Shown here in pieces: positions 1 to 7,866 of a DNA stretch of 64,000 nucleotides (position 1 is its first letter; each line of letters starts with the position of its first letter). The stretch is from assembly GCF_028463985.1 (NCBI RefSeq), contig NZ_CP116766.1:496001-560000 (forward strand), written 5' to 3'. The notes under the pieces are model-generated. The model was not told the DNA's origin, ran no database searches, and was given only the letters and a program-made list of their open reading frames with translations. This DNA comes from Neisseria lisongii (GTDB lineage: Bacteria; Pseudomonadota; Gammaproteobacteria; Burkholderiales; Neisseriaceae). The translations under genes were made by a program, and so were the position numbers.

Positions 1-1
1 T

Positions 2-1888
2 ACTCGATATGTTTATCACGACACTCTCGGAAAACCATTCTCTATTGGAGCTTGTCGGGATTTTGGCGTACAGATTGCACAAGGAAAAGCCGTTAGCTTC
101 TTAGATGTAGATCTTCGTGTAGCCCCTGATTTTTGGCAACGCTTGCTTGTCTTAATGGAAGCATGGGGTATTTCTAAATATAAAAAGAGCTTTTTAGCCA
201 TTCCTTGTTTATATTTAACGCAAGAAGGTACTGTTGAATTTTTACAGGCAGATCCTAATTTGAAATTTATGGATTTTTATCTTCGTTATTTGCAAGGAGA
301 TAAAATTGCAATTGAAAATATGGCTCTTTGTTCGTCTGTTATGATTGTTGATAGAAATCATTATTTGTCAGTTGGTGGGCACGATCCTGAGTTTAGAGGA
401 CACGGCTACGAGGACTTTGAGTTATATCATCGTTTATTATGCGAAGAAAATATTATTCCAAAAACAGAAGATTATTATTTAGATCAGAAAACATGGAATA
501 CATACTCATATAATGGGTTTAGAAGTCACTTAGCAATGGCTGCTAGACCTGCAATGATGGCTAATTTATTTGTTACCCATCTTTGGCATCCAAGACCTAA
601 AAATGTGAGTTTTTATTCAAATTTAATGGTTCAAAATAGAACAATGTGGGCTGATAAATTTAAAAAATTTGCAGAAACTTCAATCCATCCCGAAACATTA
701 TCTATTTCTAATGCTAATGTATTATTCTTTGGTAAACCAAATACAAATGCAGCATTTTGTTTACGTGATGTATTTCCATTTCTAGGAAAAGTTACTTATG
801 TAAGCGAATATGACTTTATAAATAAAGCAGGAGAATTTCTCAAAGATGATTTTGAGTATATGCTCAAAACAAGCAATATATCAAAGATTATTTTTCCTAA
901 TCCTTATGGTAATCCAGCTCGTTTAGAAGTATATAAATGGTGTCGTGAATCAGGTTTTCCTTTTTACTGCTACGAACGAGGAGCTTTACCTGATAGCTGG
1001 TTCTTTGATCCTAATGGTTTTAATGCCGATTCTTATAGTTATGCTGAAGAACATTGGAATAAACCTTTATCAGAAGAGCAAACTCAAGAAATTAAAGAAT
1101 ACATCAATAATTGTATCTTTGGCACAAATTTTCTTGAAAAACAATCGAACAGAATTGGCTCTGAAGCCTTAGCCAATAAATTACAAATCGGCTCTAAAAA
1201 AGTGTTGTTTGTTCCTTTACAAAGACCGTCTGATACTGTTATCAAATATATGTCGGGAAATATCCAGACATTTTTGAAATTTATTGAAACGGTAGATTCT
1301 TTAGCTCAGAAATTAATGTCTAAAGGCTGGGTGGTTTTATGTAAAAAACATCCGCTTGAAACAGAGACGCCACCATTGAAATATGCGAAATATGTTCCAG
1401 ATGATACGCATTTTATTGATTTATTAGAATTGGCAGATCGAGTAGCACTGATTAACTCAGGGGTGGGTATTTATAGCATGATGCTGAATAAACCAACCTA
1501 TATTTTTGGTGATGCTTTTTATGCACATAAAGAAGTTAATAGAACTGTTCCATATCTGATTGGTGAAGATGAAGAGATAGAAAATCTTGCTAAAGACATT
1601 ATTCAGGGGTTTGATGTAAATAATGATAAAATGTTACGTTTTTTACATTATTTAGTTTACTCATTCTATTCTTTCGGTATTCCAAAAACAATTTCTCGGA
1701 AAGAAGCTGATGGTAGCTTAAGAACAATCACTACGGGTATTGATTTCTATAATTTAAAACTAGATGAAAAACTCATCTTTGAATATGAGTCTATTCCACG
1801 CCCTAAAATTGCATCAAGTGCACCAATGTTTGAGCGTTATGCACTAGATATTCATTTGAAAAAGAAGGTTGTTTCCACAAAAAAGTAG
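2..1888 (+). CDS. Two-domain capsule polymerase glycosyltransferase, 5' end outside window
   Basis: The frame is open from base 2, so the start lies upstream of the window. The first half is a GT-A transferase: an LDVDL metal-binding DxD lies at bases 101-115, and a GGHDPEF...GYEDFEL segment near 371-424 matches the acceptor-side motif of the chondroitin-synthase/galactosyltransferase 7C family. The second half (about 710-1650) resembles the Kdo-transferase-like module of capsule polymerases, with ERGALPDSWFFDPNGFNADS near 975-1034 and a late NSGVGIYSMM nucleotide-binding-like stretch. Such fusions in Kingella and Actinobacillus alternate a sugar with Kdo. The kdsA and kpsF genes downstream support Kdo as one substrate (inference). 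The zero frame stops at TAG 1886-1888, directly after a slippery heptamer. The gene is AT-rich and without uptake sequences, unlike the core genes to the right. Confidence 0.7.
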   Translation, partial: TRYVYHDTLGKPFSIGACRDFGVQIAQGKAVSFLDVDLRVAPDFWQRLLVLMEAWGISKYKKSFLAIPCLYLTQEGTVEFLQADPNLKFMDFYLRYLQGDKIAIENMALCSSVMIVDRNHYLSVGGHDPEFRGHGYEDFELYHRLLCEENIIPKTEDYYLDQKTWNTYSYNGFRSHLAMAARPAMMANLFVTHLWHPRPKNVSFYSNLMVQNRTMWADKFKKFAETSIHPETLSISNANVLFFGKPNTNAAFCLRDVFPFLGKVTYVSEYDFINKAGEFLKDDFEYMLKTSNISKIIFPNPYGNPARLEVYKWCRESGFPFYCYERGALPDSWFFDPNGFNADSYSYAEEHWNKPLSEEQTQEIKEYINNCIFGTNFLEKQSNRIGSEALANKLQIGSKKVLFVPLQRPSDTVIKYMSGNIQTFLKFIETVDSLAQKLMSKGWVVLCKKHPLETETPPLKYAKYVPDDTHFIDLLELADRVALINSGVGIYSMMLNKPTYIFGDAFYAHKEVNRTVPYLIGEDEEIENLAKDIIQGFDVNNDKMLRFLHYLVYSFYSFGIPKTISRKEADGSLRTITTGIDFYNLKLDEKLIFEYESIPRPKIASSAPMFERYALDIHLKKKVVSTKK

Positions 1889-1934
1889 CATTGGAAGGCG
1901 GAAATAAGGTAAATCCTGTTTCACCGCCTTCCAA
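1862..1934 (+). promoter_or_regulatory. Candidate programmed -1 ribosomal frameshift signal
   Basis: Four elements sit in the order and spacing of a bacterial -1 frameshift site. AAGAAGG (1862-1868) differs from the anti-Shine-Dalgarno complement by one base and ends 10 nt before the heptamer. A-AAA-AAG (1879-1885) is in the exact zero-frame phase X XXY YYZ. The zero-frame stop TAG follows at 1886-1888. A perfect 11-bp stem (1891-1901 with 1924-1934, 22-nt loop) begins 5 nt after the heptamer. The -1 frame is then open to 2178. No U-run follows the stem, so it is not an intrinsic terminator. Function is inferred; transcript slippage on the A6 run is an alternative. Confidence 0.6.
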
Positions 1935-2178
1935 ACAAGCTGATAAAAAAGTAGAGAAAAAGGAAGCTCATCCACCTAAAGCGGTAGATATTCCCAAAGC
2001 AGATACGCATACTGCAACTAAGATGTCGAGTGATATAGTTTCATATCAGAAGCCTGCTGAAGATGTAAGAAAAGCAAAATGGGCAAAATTTAAAAGAGAT
2101 CCTTACTTATTTTGCGCAGATTCTAAAAATGGCTTAGTTCGTTTAGGACGAGTTTTCTTTACTAAAAAACAAAAATAA
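1885..2178 (+). CDS. C-terminal tail of the capsule polymerase in the -1 frame (or small separate ORF)
   Basis: This frame continues the polymerase if the ribosome slips back one base at the A6-G heptamer, adding 97 residues from GTA 1885. Alone it could only start at TTG 1891, which has no suitably spaced ribosome-binding site. The product has a Pro/Lys-rich linker (SPPSKQADKKVEKKEAHPPK) followed by a basic, amphipathic end containing KRDPYLFCADSKN. That segment recalls the C-terminal tails of capsule glycosyltransferases that bind the inner membrane (recalled resemblance, not searched). I read it as a tail that is either made by frameshifting or was cut off by a one-base deletion in the A-run. 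Confidence 0.55.
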   Translation, partial: VALEGGNKVNPVSPPSKQADKKVEKKEAHPPKAVDIPKADTHTATKMSSDIVSYQKPAEDVRKAKWAKFKRDPYLFCADSKNGLVRLGRVFFTKKQK

Positions 2179-2236
2179 ATATTTGCAAGCTCTTTAAATT
2201 ATTTAAGAGATTGTTTTTACTAAAATAGGTAACATT

Positions 2237-3091
2237 ATGGCTAATAAAATTATTAAACTCGACCATATCGAAATCGCCAACAACAAACCTTTTGTCTTGT
2301 TTGGTGGAATGAATGTACTTGAAAGCCGTGATATGGCAATGCAGGTATGTGAAAAATACGTAGAAGTTACACAAAAATTAGGTGTGCCTTATATTTTTAA
2401 AGCCTCATTTGATAAAGCAAACCGCTCATCTATTCATTCTTACCGTGGACCAGGTTTAGAAGAGGGCTTGAAAATTTTTCAAGAACTCAAACAGGCTTTT
2501 GGCGTAAAAGTAATTACGGATGTGCATGAAATTTATCAATGTAAACCAGTTGCTGAAGTCGCTGATATTATTCAATTACCTGCTTTCCTTGCTCGTCAGA
2601 CTGATTTGGTAGAGGCAATGGCTCGTACAGGGGCTGTTATCAATGTGAAAAAGCCACAATTTCTTAGCCCAAGCCAAATGGGAAATATCGTAGAAAAAAT
2701 TGAAGAATGTGGTAACGATAAAGTGATTTTATGTGATCGTGGTTCTAATTTCGGTTACGATAACCTGGTTGTTGATATGCTGGGTTTCAATATAATGAAA
2801 AAAGTTTCCAAAGGTTCACCGGTTATTTTTGACGTAACTCATTCATTACAATGCCGGGATCCCTTTGGTGCTGCATCTGGCGGTCGTCGTTCTCAAGTTA
2901 CAGAACTTGCGAGAGCTGGTTTAGCTATCGGTTTGGCAGGGCTATTTTTAGAGGCTCACCCAAACCCAGATCAAGCTAAATGTGATGGACCATCTGCATT
3001 GCCATTATCTAAATTAGAAGATTTTGTATATCAAATGAAAGCAATAGATGATTTAGTCAAATCATTTGATGAACTTGATACAGCAAATTAA
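2237..3091 (+). CDS. kdsA: 3-deoxy-D-manno-octulosonate 8-phosphate synthase, capsule-locus copy
   Basis: The enzyme condenses phosphoenolpyruvate with arabinose 5-phosphate to give Kdo 8-phosphate in the cytoplasm. It is 284 residues, full family length, with the hallmark segments KASFDKANRSS (about residue 55), TDVHE, LPAFLARQTDL, KKPQFLSP and the C-terminal GPSALPLSKLEDF. A second, clearly divergent kdsA lies at 39881-40723. This copy is AT-rich, lacks uptake sequences and sits between a capsule polymerase and kpsF, so it most likely supplies Kdo for the capsule, while the other serves lipooligosaccharide. AGGT lies just upstream of the ATG. A strong terminator follows at 3103-3140. Confidence 0.93.
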   Translation: MANKIIKLDHIEIANNKPFVLFGGMNVLESRDMAMQVCEKYVEVTQKLGVPYIFKASFDKANRSSIHSYRGPGLEEGLKIFQELKQAFGVKVITDVHEIYQCKPVAEVADIIQLPAFLARQTDLVEAMARTGAVINVKKPQFLSPSQMGNIVEKIEECGNDKVILCDRGSNFGYDNLVVDMLGFNIMKKVSKGSPVIFDVTHSLQCRDPFGAASGGRRSQVTELARAGLAIGLAGLFLEAHPNPDQAKCDGPSALPLSKLEDFVYQMKAIDDLVKSFDELDTAN

Positions 3092-3102
3092 AACAACTCA
3101 AG

Positions 3103-3140
3103 AAAAGTGATTATTATTTGATAATCACTTTTTATCTTTA
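3103..3140 (+). terminator. Intrinsic terminator between capsule kdsA and kpsF
   Basis: A perfect 12-bp stem, AAAAGTGATTAT (3103-3114) with ATAATCACTTTT (3121-3132), has a 6-nt loop and a T-rich 3' side. It lies inside what otherwise looks like one operon, so kpsF may receive only read-through transcription or be attenuated. Confidence 0.7.
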
Positions 3141-3153
3141 AAAGGAGAGATCA

Positions 3154-4089
3154 ATGAATCATTTAGTTAATGCTCAAGAAGCACTCAGTTTGTATCAACA
3201 AGCTATTTCTAGACTTAATAACAATTTATCAGATTCGTTTAATCAGGCCATTGATTTAATCCTATCTTGCGAAGGAAGATTAGTAGTATCTGGTATTGGA
3301 AAGTCTGGATTAGTAGGTAAAAAGATGGTGGCAACATTTGCATCAACTGGCACGCCAAGTTTCTTTTTACATCCAACAGAGGCTTTTCACGGCGATTTAG
3401 GTATGTTAAAACCGATTGATATCGTGATTCTTATCTCATATAGCGGTGAAACAGACGATATCAATAAACTTATTCCAAGCCTAAAAAATTTCGGCAATAA
3501 AATTATTGCCATCACTGGTAAATCTGAATCTACATTAGCACAACATGCCGATATTGTTTTAGATATTAGCATTGAAAGAGAGGCCTGCCCAAACAATCTT
3601 GCTCCAACAACTTCTAGCTTGATCACAATGGCTTTAGGTGATGCATTAGCAATTGCACTAATTAAAGCTCGTGATTTCAAAGCGGAAGATTTTGCTCTAT
3701 ATCATCCTGGCGGTAGTTTAGGTAGAAAATTATTATGTCGAGTGAAAGATGTAATGATTAGAAAACTACCATTAGTTGCCCCAAATGCATCATTTGAAGA
3801 ATGTCTAACCGCAATGAATGAAGGACGAATTGGTGTAGCTATTGTTGTAGAAAATCATCAACTTAAAGGAATTATCACTGATGGCGATATACGCCGATTA
3901 TTAGCTAGACAAGGTGCAAATAGCCTGAGCTATATGGCTGAAAATATGATGAGTAAAAACCCTAAGACAATCTCTGAAGATGAGTATATAGGTAAAGCCG
4001 AAGAAAAGATGAAAGAACTACATATTCATTCCCTTGTTGCATTAGATGCACAAGGTCAAATTTCAGGTGTTGTTGAGTTTACTAGCTAA
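3154..4089 (+). CDS. kpsF: Arabinose-5-phosphate isomerase
   Basis: It converts ribulose 5-phosphate to arabinose 5-phosphate, the first step towards Kdo. The 311-residue protein has an N-terminal SIS sugar-isomerase domain (VSGIGKSGLVGKK near residue 46, HPTEAFHGDLGM near 75, LISYSGETD near 92) and two C-terminal CBS repeats (about 205-311, with IGVAIVVENHQLKGIITDGD). The start is well supported by AAAGGAGAG. It lies beside a second kdsA in a capsule locus, so it is the capsule-dedicated isomerase rather than the general KdsD. AT-rich like its neighbours. It is the last intact gene before the insertion sequence. Confidence 0.92.
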   Translation: MNHLVNAQEALSLYQQAISRLNNNLSDSFNQAIDLILSCEGRLVVSGIGKSGLVGKKMVATFASTGTPSFFLHPTEAFHGDLGMLKPIDIVILISYSGETDDINKLIPSLKNFGNKIIAITGKSESTLAQHADIVLDISIEREACPNNLAPTTSSLITMALGDALAIALIKARDFKAEDFALYHPGGSLGRKLLCRVKDVMIRKLPLVAPNASFEECLTAMNEGRIGVAIVVENHQLKGIITDGDIRRLLARQGANSLSYMAENMMSKNPKTISEDEYIGKAEEKMKELHIHSLVALDAQGQISGVVEFTS

Positions 4090-4158
4090 GAATTATTTTT
4101 CATAAATAGTAACAAGGTTGGGTTAATAACAAGTAGATACTATAAGCCCCCCAACAAA

Positions 4159-5172
4159 TCAAGCCTTATCCAGACACATTTTCGCATAGCGTTCTTCGTT
4201 AAAGGGTTGTTGGTACTTCAATACAGATTGGGCAATGGTCACGAGTTTACGCATCAGAGCCACAATCACGGCTTTTTTCGCCAGTTTATTACGCTCCAGC
4301 AAGCGTTGGACAAACGAGCTGTAAATACTGTCCTTATATTTGCCAAAGCAAAACGACACGGCCGGCATATAGAGTATCTTCCTCAAATCACTCTGTCCGA
4401 TACGGGAGATACCGACCCGCTTATCTACACTCGTTCCCGATTGTCTGACCATCGGGGTCAGTCCGGCGTAGGTCGCAGCAGCACGTCCGTTTTTAAACCG
4501 AGTGCCGTCGCCCAGTATGGCGAGCAGCCAACAGGCTGTGGTTTTGCTGATGGCGGGAATACTGCTCAGCAGATGATGGTTGTGTTTCAACTGATCATCC
4601 TGTTTCACCAACTGATGAATATGCGTTTCAACGGTTTTGACTTCGCACTCAAGAAAAGCAATCAGACGTTCGGACGAAGCCATTGCATACTCGTCCAACA
4701 GCATCTGCAGCCGGACTTTTTCTTTGGTCAGCGCTGTTTTTAAATGTTCGAGATGACGAAGTTGGCGCAATAAGGCTTTTTCGTTATTGCCCTTCGGTTG
4801 CCACAGGTCAAACTCATGAACATAGCTTTCGGCTAAGCGGGCAAGTAATTTGGCATCCGCTTTGTCGGTTTTGGAACGTAAGTTCAAACCTTTGGCAAAG
4901 TTGGCGGCACATTTGGGATTAATCACGACTACCGAATGTCCGGCCGCATATAAGTATTCGCACAACCTTTCGTGATAGACGTTTGTCGCTTCCATCACGA
5001 TATAGAGCGGCTTATCCGAAAAGCTGTTCAGCCATTCGCTCAAAGCAGCAAAACCTTGCGGATGGTTCTCAAACTGGTGGTGTTGATACACTTTTGCGGA
5101 TTTTTTAACCGCAACATCGAACTTTAACTTGGCAATATCGATGCCGATAAAATAAAATGGGGTGTCCATCAT
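4159..5172 (-). CDS. IS110-family DEDD transposase
   Basis: This is a recombinase of the IS110/Piv family, which moves its element by RNA-guided strand exchange. The N-terminal RuvC-like half carries the acidic residues in GIDIAKLKFDV, VMEATNVYHE and KTDKADAKLLARL. The C-terminal Tnp20 half has SIPAISKTTACWLLAILGD and the PMVRQSGTSV segment that contains the probable catalytic serine. About 337 residues, intact. The frame can be extended to 5208, but TAGGAG lies just before two adjacent ATGs at 5172 and 5169. The upstream non-coding segment could encode its guide RNA. Confidence 0.9.
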   Translation of the reverse strand: MMDTPFYFIGIDIAKLKFDVAVKKSAKVYQHHQFENHPQGFAALSEWLNSFSDKPLYIVMEATNVYHERLCEYLYAAGHSVVVINPKCAANFAKGLNLRSKTDKADAKLLARLAESYVHEFDLWQPKGNNEKALLRQLRHLEHLKTALTKEKVRLQMLLDEYAMASSERLIAFLECEVKTVETHIHQLVKQDDQLKHNHHLLSSIPAISKTTACWLLAILGDGTRFKNGRAAATYAGLTPMVRQSGTSVDKRVGISRIGQSDLRKILYMPAVSFCFGKYKDSIYSSFVQRLLERNKLAKKAVIVALMRKLVTIAQSVLKYQQPFNEERYAKMCLDKA

Positions 5173-5189
5173 GCTCCTAACCTTGTGAA

Positions 5190-5310
5190 TGCAGACTATG
5201 CACAGCATGTCTATGATACTATTCGGGGTGTTTGGACATTGAAAACAGGCTTTTATCTACGTCGCGGGCTTTGAAGCCCAAGGTTGGCGTACAACTCTGT
5301 TTTCAATCCC
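5190..5310 (-). ncRNA. Candidate bridge RNA of the IS110 element
   Basis: The non-coding DNA upstream of the transposase contains a nested fold. ATTGAAAACAG (5238-5248) pairs perfectly with CTGTTTTCAAT (5297-5307), enclosing a GGGCTT-TG-AAGCCC hairpin (5266-5279) and two 17-nt single-stranded sides. One side contains CAAGGTTGG (5279-5287, plus strand), nine bases identical to both direct repeats flanking the element. That is the arrangement expected for a target-guide loop in IS110 bridge RNAs. Ends of the RNA are not determined. Confidence 0.4.
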
Positions 5311-5346
5311 GCCCCTGATAGCTGCTTCTGTCGGGGGCTTTTTATT
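5311..5346 (+). terminator. Terminator-like hairpin at the edge of the insertion sequence
   Basis: GCCCCTGA (5311-5318) pairs with TCGGGGGC (5331-5338) with one wobble, followed by a T-rich run. It points along the plus strand, although no plus-strand gene ends here. It may insulate the element or be part of its end structure. Confidence 0.5.
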
Positions 5347-5374
5347 TTATCTTGTGGGTGGTGTTTCTTATACA

Positions 5375-5493
5375 AGGTTGGGTTAGCGAGCTTGCGAGCG
5401 TAACCCAACAATATAAATCAGTAGAGCTAAATGGAAACTTAATAGATTAAATTAGAAATGTTGGGTTACGCTCGTACCTCGCTAACCCAACCT
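5375..5493. repeat. Large inverted repeat of the GGTTGGGTTAGCGAG type
   Basis: AGGTTGGGTTAGCGAG (5375-5390) is the exact reverse complement of 5478-5493. Each arm also folds on itself through GTTGGGTTA and TAACCCAAC. Between them lies AT-rich DNA without a gene. A degenerate relative lies at about 9436-9532. The unit separates the insertion sequence from kpsC and may be a miniature mobile element. Confidence 0.6.
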
Positions 5494-5581
5494 ACAAAAT
5501 TGAATTAACCGACAAAAATACAAAAAATGTAGAAATTATAGATAACCCAACACACCCACAACAACGTTATCAAGCAATAAT

Positions 5582-7648
5582 ATGAATAACTCAACCACAA
5601 AAACCCTCATCCTCTCTCGTGGCATTCTGGCGATTCCACATCTTAAGGCGTTTTTTCCTGAATGGGATATTACGCACTCTGCTTTGTGGCGGAAACCTCA
5701 AGCTCAACAAGTTGCTGGCTGGGGATTACGTCCATCTACTCGTAAGGCTCGGGTGGTGGCGGAAAAGCAGGGCTTGCCGTTTGTAGCCTTGGAAGACGGC
5801 TTTCTACGCTCGCTTGGTTTGGGGGTAAATGGTGAACCGCCGTTGTCGTTGGTGGTGGACGATATGGGGATTTATTACGATACCACTCGCCCATCCCGCT
5901 TGGAACAGCTGATTTTACAAGCCGATCTTTCAGAAGAATGTTTGGCTCAGGCAAAAAGAGCGGGCGATTTTTTGCGAGTTTTTCAGCTGTCCAAATATAA
6001 CCATGCCCCCGATTTTGTGCCGACGATGCCGTCTGAAAAAGTGGTGTTAGTAATCGATCAAACCTTCGGCGATATGGCGGTACGCTATGGTCAAGCCGAT
6101 GAAAAGGATTTTCAGACGATGCTGGATTGTGCTATTGCGGAAAATCCCGATGCACAAATTTGGGTGAAAACCCATCCAGATGTATTAAGTGGGAAGAAAC
6201 GTGGTTATTTGACGACGTTGAAGGATTATGGCGACAAAATTCGGCTATTTAGCGAAAATGTTAATCCGATTTCTTTGCTGAATTACGCGGAAAAAGTCTA
6301 TTGTGTTACCTCGCAGATGGGGTTTGAGGCGTTGTTGTTGGGCAAACCTGTGGTTACGTTTGGCGTGCCTTGGTATGCGGGTTGGGGGCTGACGGACGAC
6401 CGCAACCCCGCCGTTGCAACGCTCGGCGAACGCCGTCAGCCACGCTCGTTTTTGCAACTGTTTGCCTGTGCCTATCTGCAATACAGCCGTTATCTCAACC
6501 CTTATAATCAGCAACTCGGCACGATTTTTGATGTGATTGATTACCTCAAACAAGCCAAACAGCGTAATCAACGCTTGGCGGGCAAGGTTTATGCGGTGGG
6601 AATGTCGCTTTGGAAACGTGCGGTGGTTATCCCCTTTTTCAACACGCCTGCCTGCGAAATCGAATTTGTGTCTTTGGCAAAATTGCAGAAAATCAGCCAA
6701 AAACGACCGCTTGTAGGGTGCAAAATCTTAGTATGGGGGCAAGGAAAACCTGAGATTCTGGCATTTGCCGAGCAACATAATTTACCATTATGGCGAATGG
6801 AAGATGGCTTTATCCGTTCAGTCGGGCTGGGCTCAAATCTGGTTGCCCCGCTGTCCTTAGTGATCGATGATTTAGGCATTTATTTCAATGCCGAACAGCC
6901 CTCTCGTTTAGAGCAGATTTTACAAAACAAAGCATTTAATGCGGAAGAGCTGACAAGTGCAAAGCGTTTGCGTGAACAGCTGGTGGCGAGCCATATCGGT
7001 AAGTATAACGTGGGCAATAGCCGTTTTCAGCTGAATAGCCACGGCAAAAAAAGCCTGCTTGTGCCGGGGCAAGTGGAAGATGATGCCTCAATCCGCCTTG
7101 GTTCGCCACAGATTAAACGCAATCTGGATTTGCTCAAAACCGTGCGAGCCAACAATCCCGATGCCTATATTCTGTACAAACCGCACCCCGATGTGGTGAG
7201 TGGCAACCGTGTCGGCAATATTCCGACTGAAATCGCCCTACAATATGCCAATGAAATTGTGCTGACCGCCAATATTTTGGATTGTATTCAGCAAGTGGAC
7301 GAAGTGCATACGATGACCTCGCTGGCGGGTTTTGAGGCATTATTACGCCATAAAACCGTCCATTGCTACGGCTCACCGTTCTACGCCCACTGGGGATTGA
7401 CCGTTGATCATCTCGATCTTTCTCGCCGTAGCCGAACACTAACGCTAGACGAACTCACCGCCGGCGTGCTGTTGGATTACCCTGATTATCTTAATCCTCA
7501 CACTCAAAAACTCACCAACGCCCCAACAGCGGTGAATATTTTGCTCGCCCAACGCAAAGCACTCAAAGACGGCGGACTACAACGCAGTTGGCTTGCAAAA
7601 CAACTTGGTAAAGGGAAACAGTTGTGGCGGGTGTTATTTCGCCAATAG
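5582..7648 (+). CDS. kpsC: Capsule lipid-anchor beta-Kdo transferase (LipA/CtrE)
   Basis: KpsC extends the poly-Kdo linker on lyso-phosphatidylglycerol to which the capsule chain is attached, at the cytoplasmic face of the inner membrane. The 688-residue protein is an internal duplication. LEDGFLRSLGLGV...LVVDDMGIYYD near residue 62 recurs as MEDGFIRSVGLGS...LVIDDLGIYF near 403, and KTHPDVLSGK near 198 recurs as KPHPDVVSGN near 532, matching the two GT99-type catalytic modules of the family. It has a DNA uptake sequence inside the coding region at 6026-6037, which the genes at 1-4090 lack. The partner kpsS (lipB) is not in the window. No clear ribosome-binding site precedes the ATG. Confidence 0.92.
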   Translation: MNNSTTKTLILSRGILAIPHLKAFFPEWDITHSALWRKPQAQQVAGWGLRPSTRKARVVAEKQGLPFVALEDGFLRSLGLGVNGEPPLSLVVDDMGIYYDTTRPSRLEQLILQADLSEECLAQAKRAGDFLRVFQLSKYNHAPDFVPTMPSEKVVLVIDQTFGDMAVRYGQADEKDFQTMLDCAIAENPDAQIWVKTHPDVLSGKKRGYLTTLKDYGDKIRLFSENVNPISLLNYAEKVYCVTSQMGFEALLLGKPVVTFGVPWYAGWGLTDDRNPAVATLGERRQPRSFLQLFACAYLQYSRYLNPYNQQLGTIFDVIDYLKQAKQRNQRLAGKVYAVGMSLWKRAVVIPFFNTPACEIEFVSLAKLQKISQKRPLVGCKILVWGQGKPEILAFAEQHNLPLWRMEDGFIRSVGLGSNLVAPLSLVIDDLGIYFNAEQPSRLEQILQNKAFNAEELTSAKRLREQLVASHIGKYNVGNSRFQLNSHGKKSLLVPGQVEDDASIRLGSPQIKRNLDLLKTVRANNPDAYILYKPHPDVVSGNRVGNIPTEIALQYANEIVLTANILDCIQQVDEVHTMTSLAGFEALLRHKTVHCYGSPFYAHWGLTVDHLDLSRRSRTLTLDELTAGVLLDYPDYLNPHTQKLTNAPTAVNILLAQRKALKDGGLQRSWLAKQLGKGKQLWRVLFRQ

Positions 7649-7816
7649 ATGGCGATTATCTGTAAGAAATCCTAGCGTTGTTTGCAGTATTTGAAAGACA
7701 ATACTGAATAAATATTCACTTGAAGTTTTATAGGCTTATTTTTCTCAAGCGGTTGTGTAAACAATGCGGTTGTTTCTTACAGGATTACTGTATCAGCGAG
7801 CAGAAAAACAGAAAAT

Positions 7817-7854
7817 ATGCCGTCTGAAAACGGATTGTATTTTTCAGACGGCAT
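7817..7854 (+). terminator. Inverted uptake-sequence pair, likely kpsC terminator
   Basis: ATGCCGTCTGAAAA and its complement, separated by a short loop, form a strong stem after kpsC. Neisserial uptake-sequence pairs commonly double as terminators. Confidence 0.5.
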
Positions 7855-7866
7855 TGGCAATGTTTT

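Larger units (their letters stand above)
4126..5371 (-). mobile_element. IS110-family insertion sequence (boundaries approximate)
   Basis: A single IS110-type transposase gene on the minus strand with about 200 bp of non-coding DNA on its 5' side, inserted between kpsF and kpsC. IS110 elements usually lack long terminal inverted repeats, so ends are hard to place. The stretch is flanked by a 14-bp direct repeat, ACAAGGTTGGGTTA, at 4112-4125 and 5372-5385. I take those as the outer limits, but the right copy also belongs to a larger hairpin repeat, so the true edges may be tens of bases further in. Confidence 0.6.

Noticed and set aside
1891..1934. Stem-loop after the polymerase stop as an intrinsic terminator
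   Set aside because: No T-run follows the 3' arm (the next bases are ACAAGC) and the loop is 22 nt. The position 5 nt after a slippery heptamer fits a frameshift stimulator better.
1945..1954. Second AAAAAAGTAG in the polymerase tail as another frameshift site
   Set aside because: In the -1 frame it reads AAA-AAA-GTA, the wrong phase for slippage, and no stop or stem follows.
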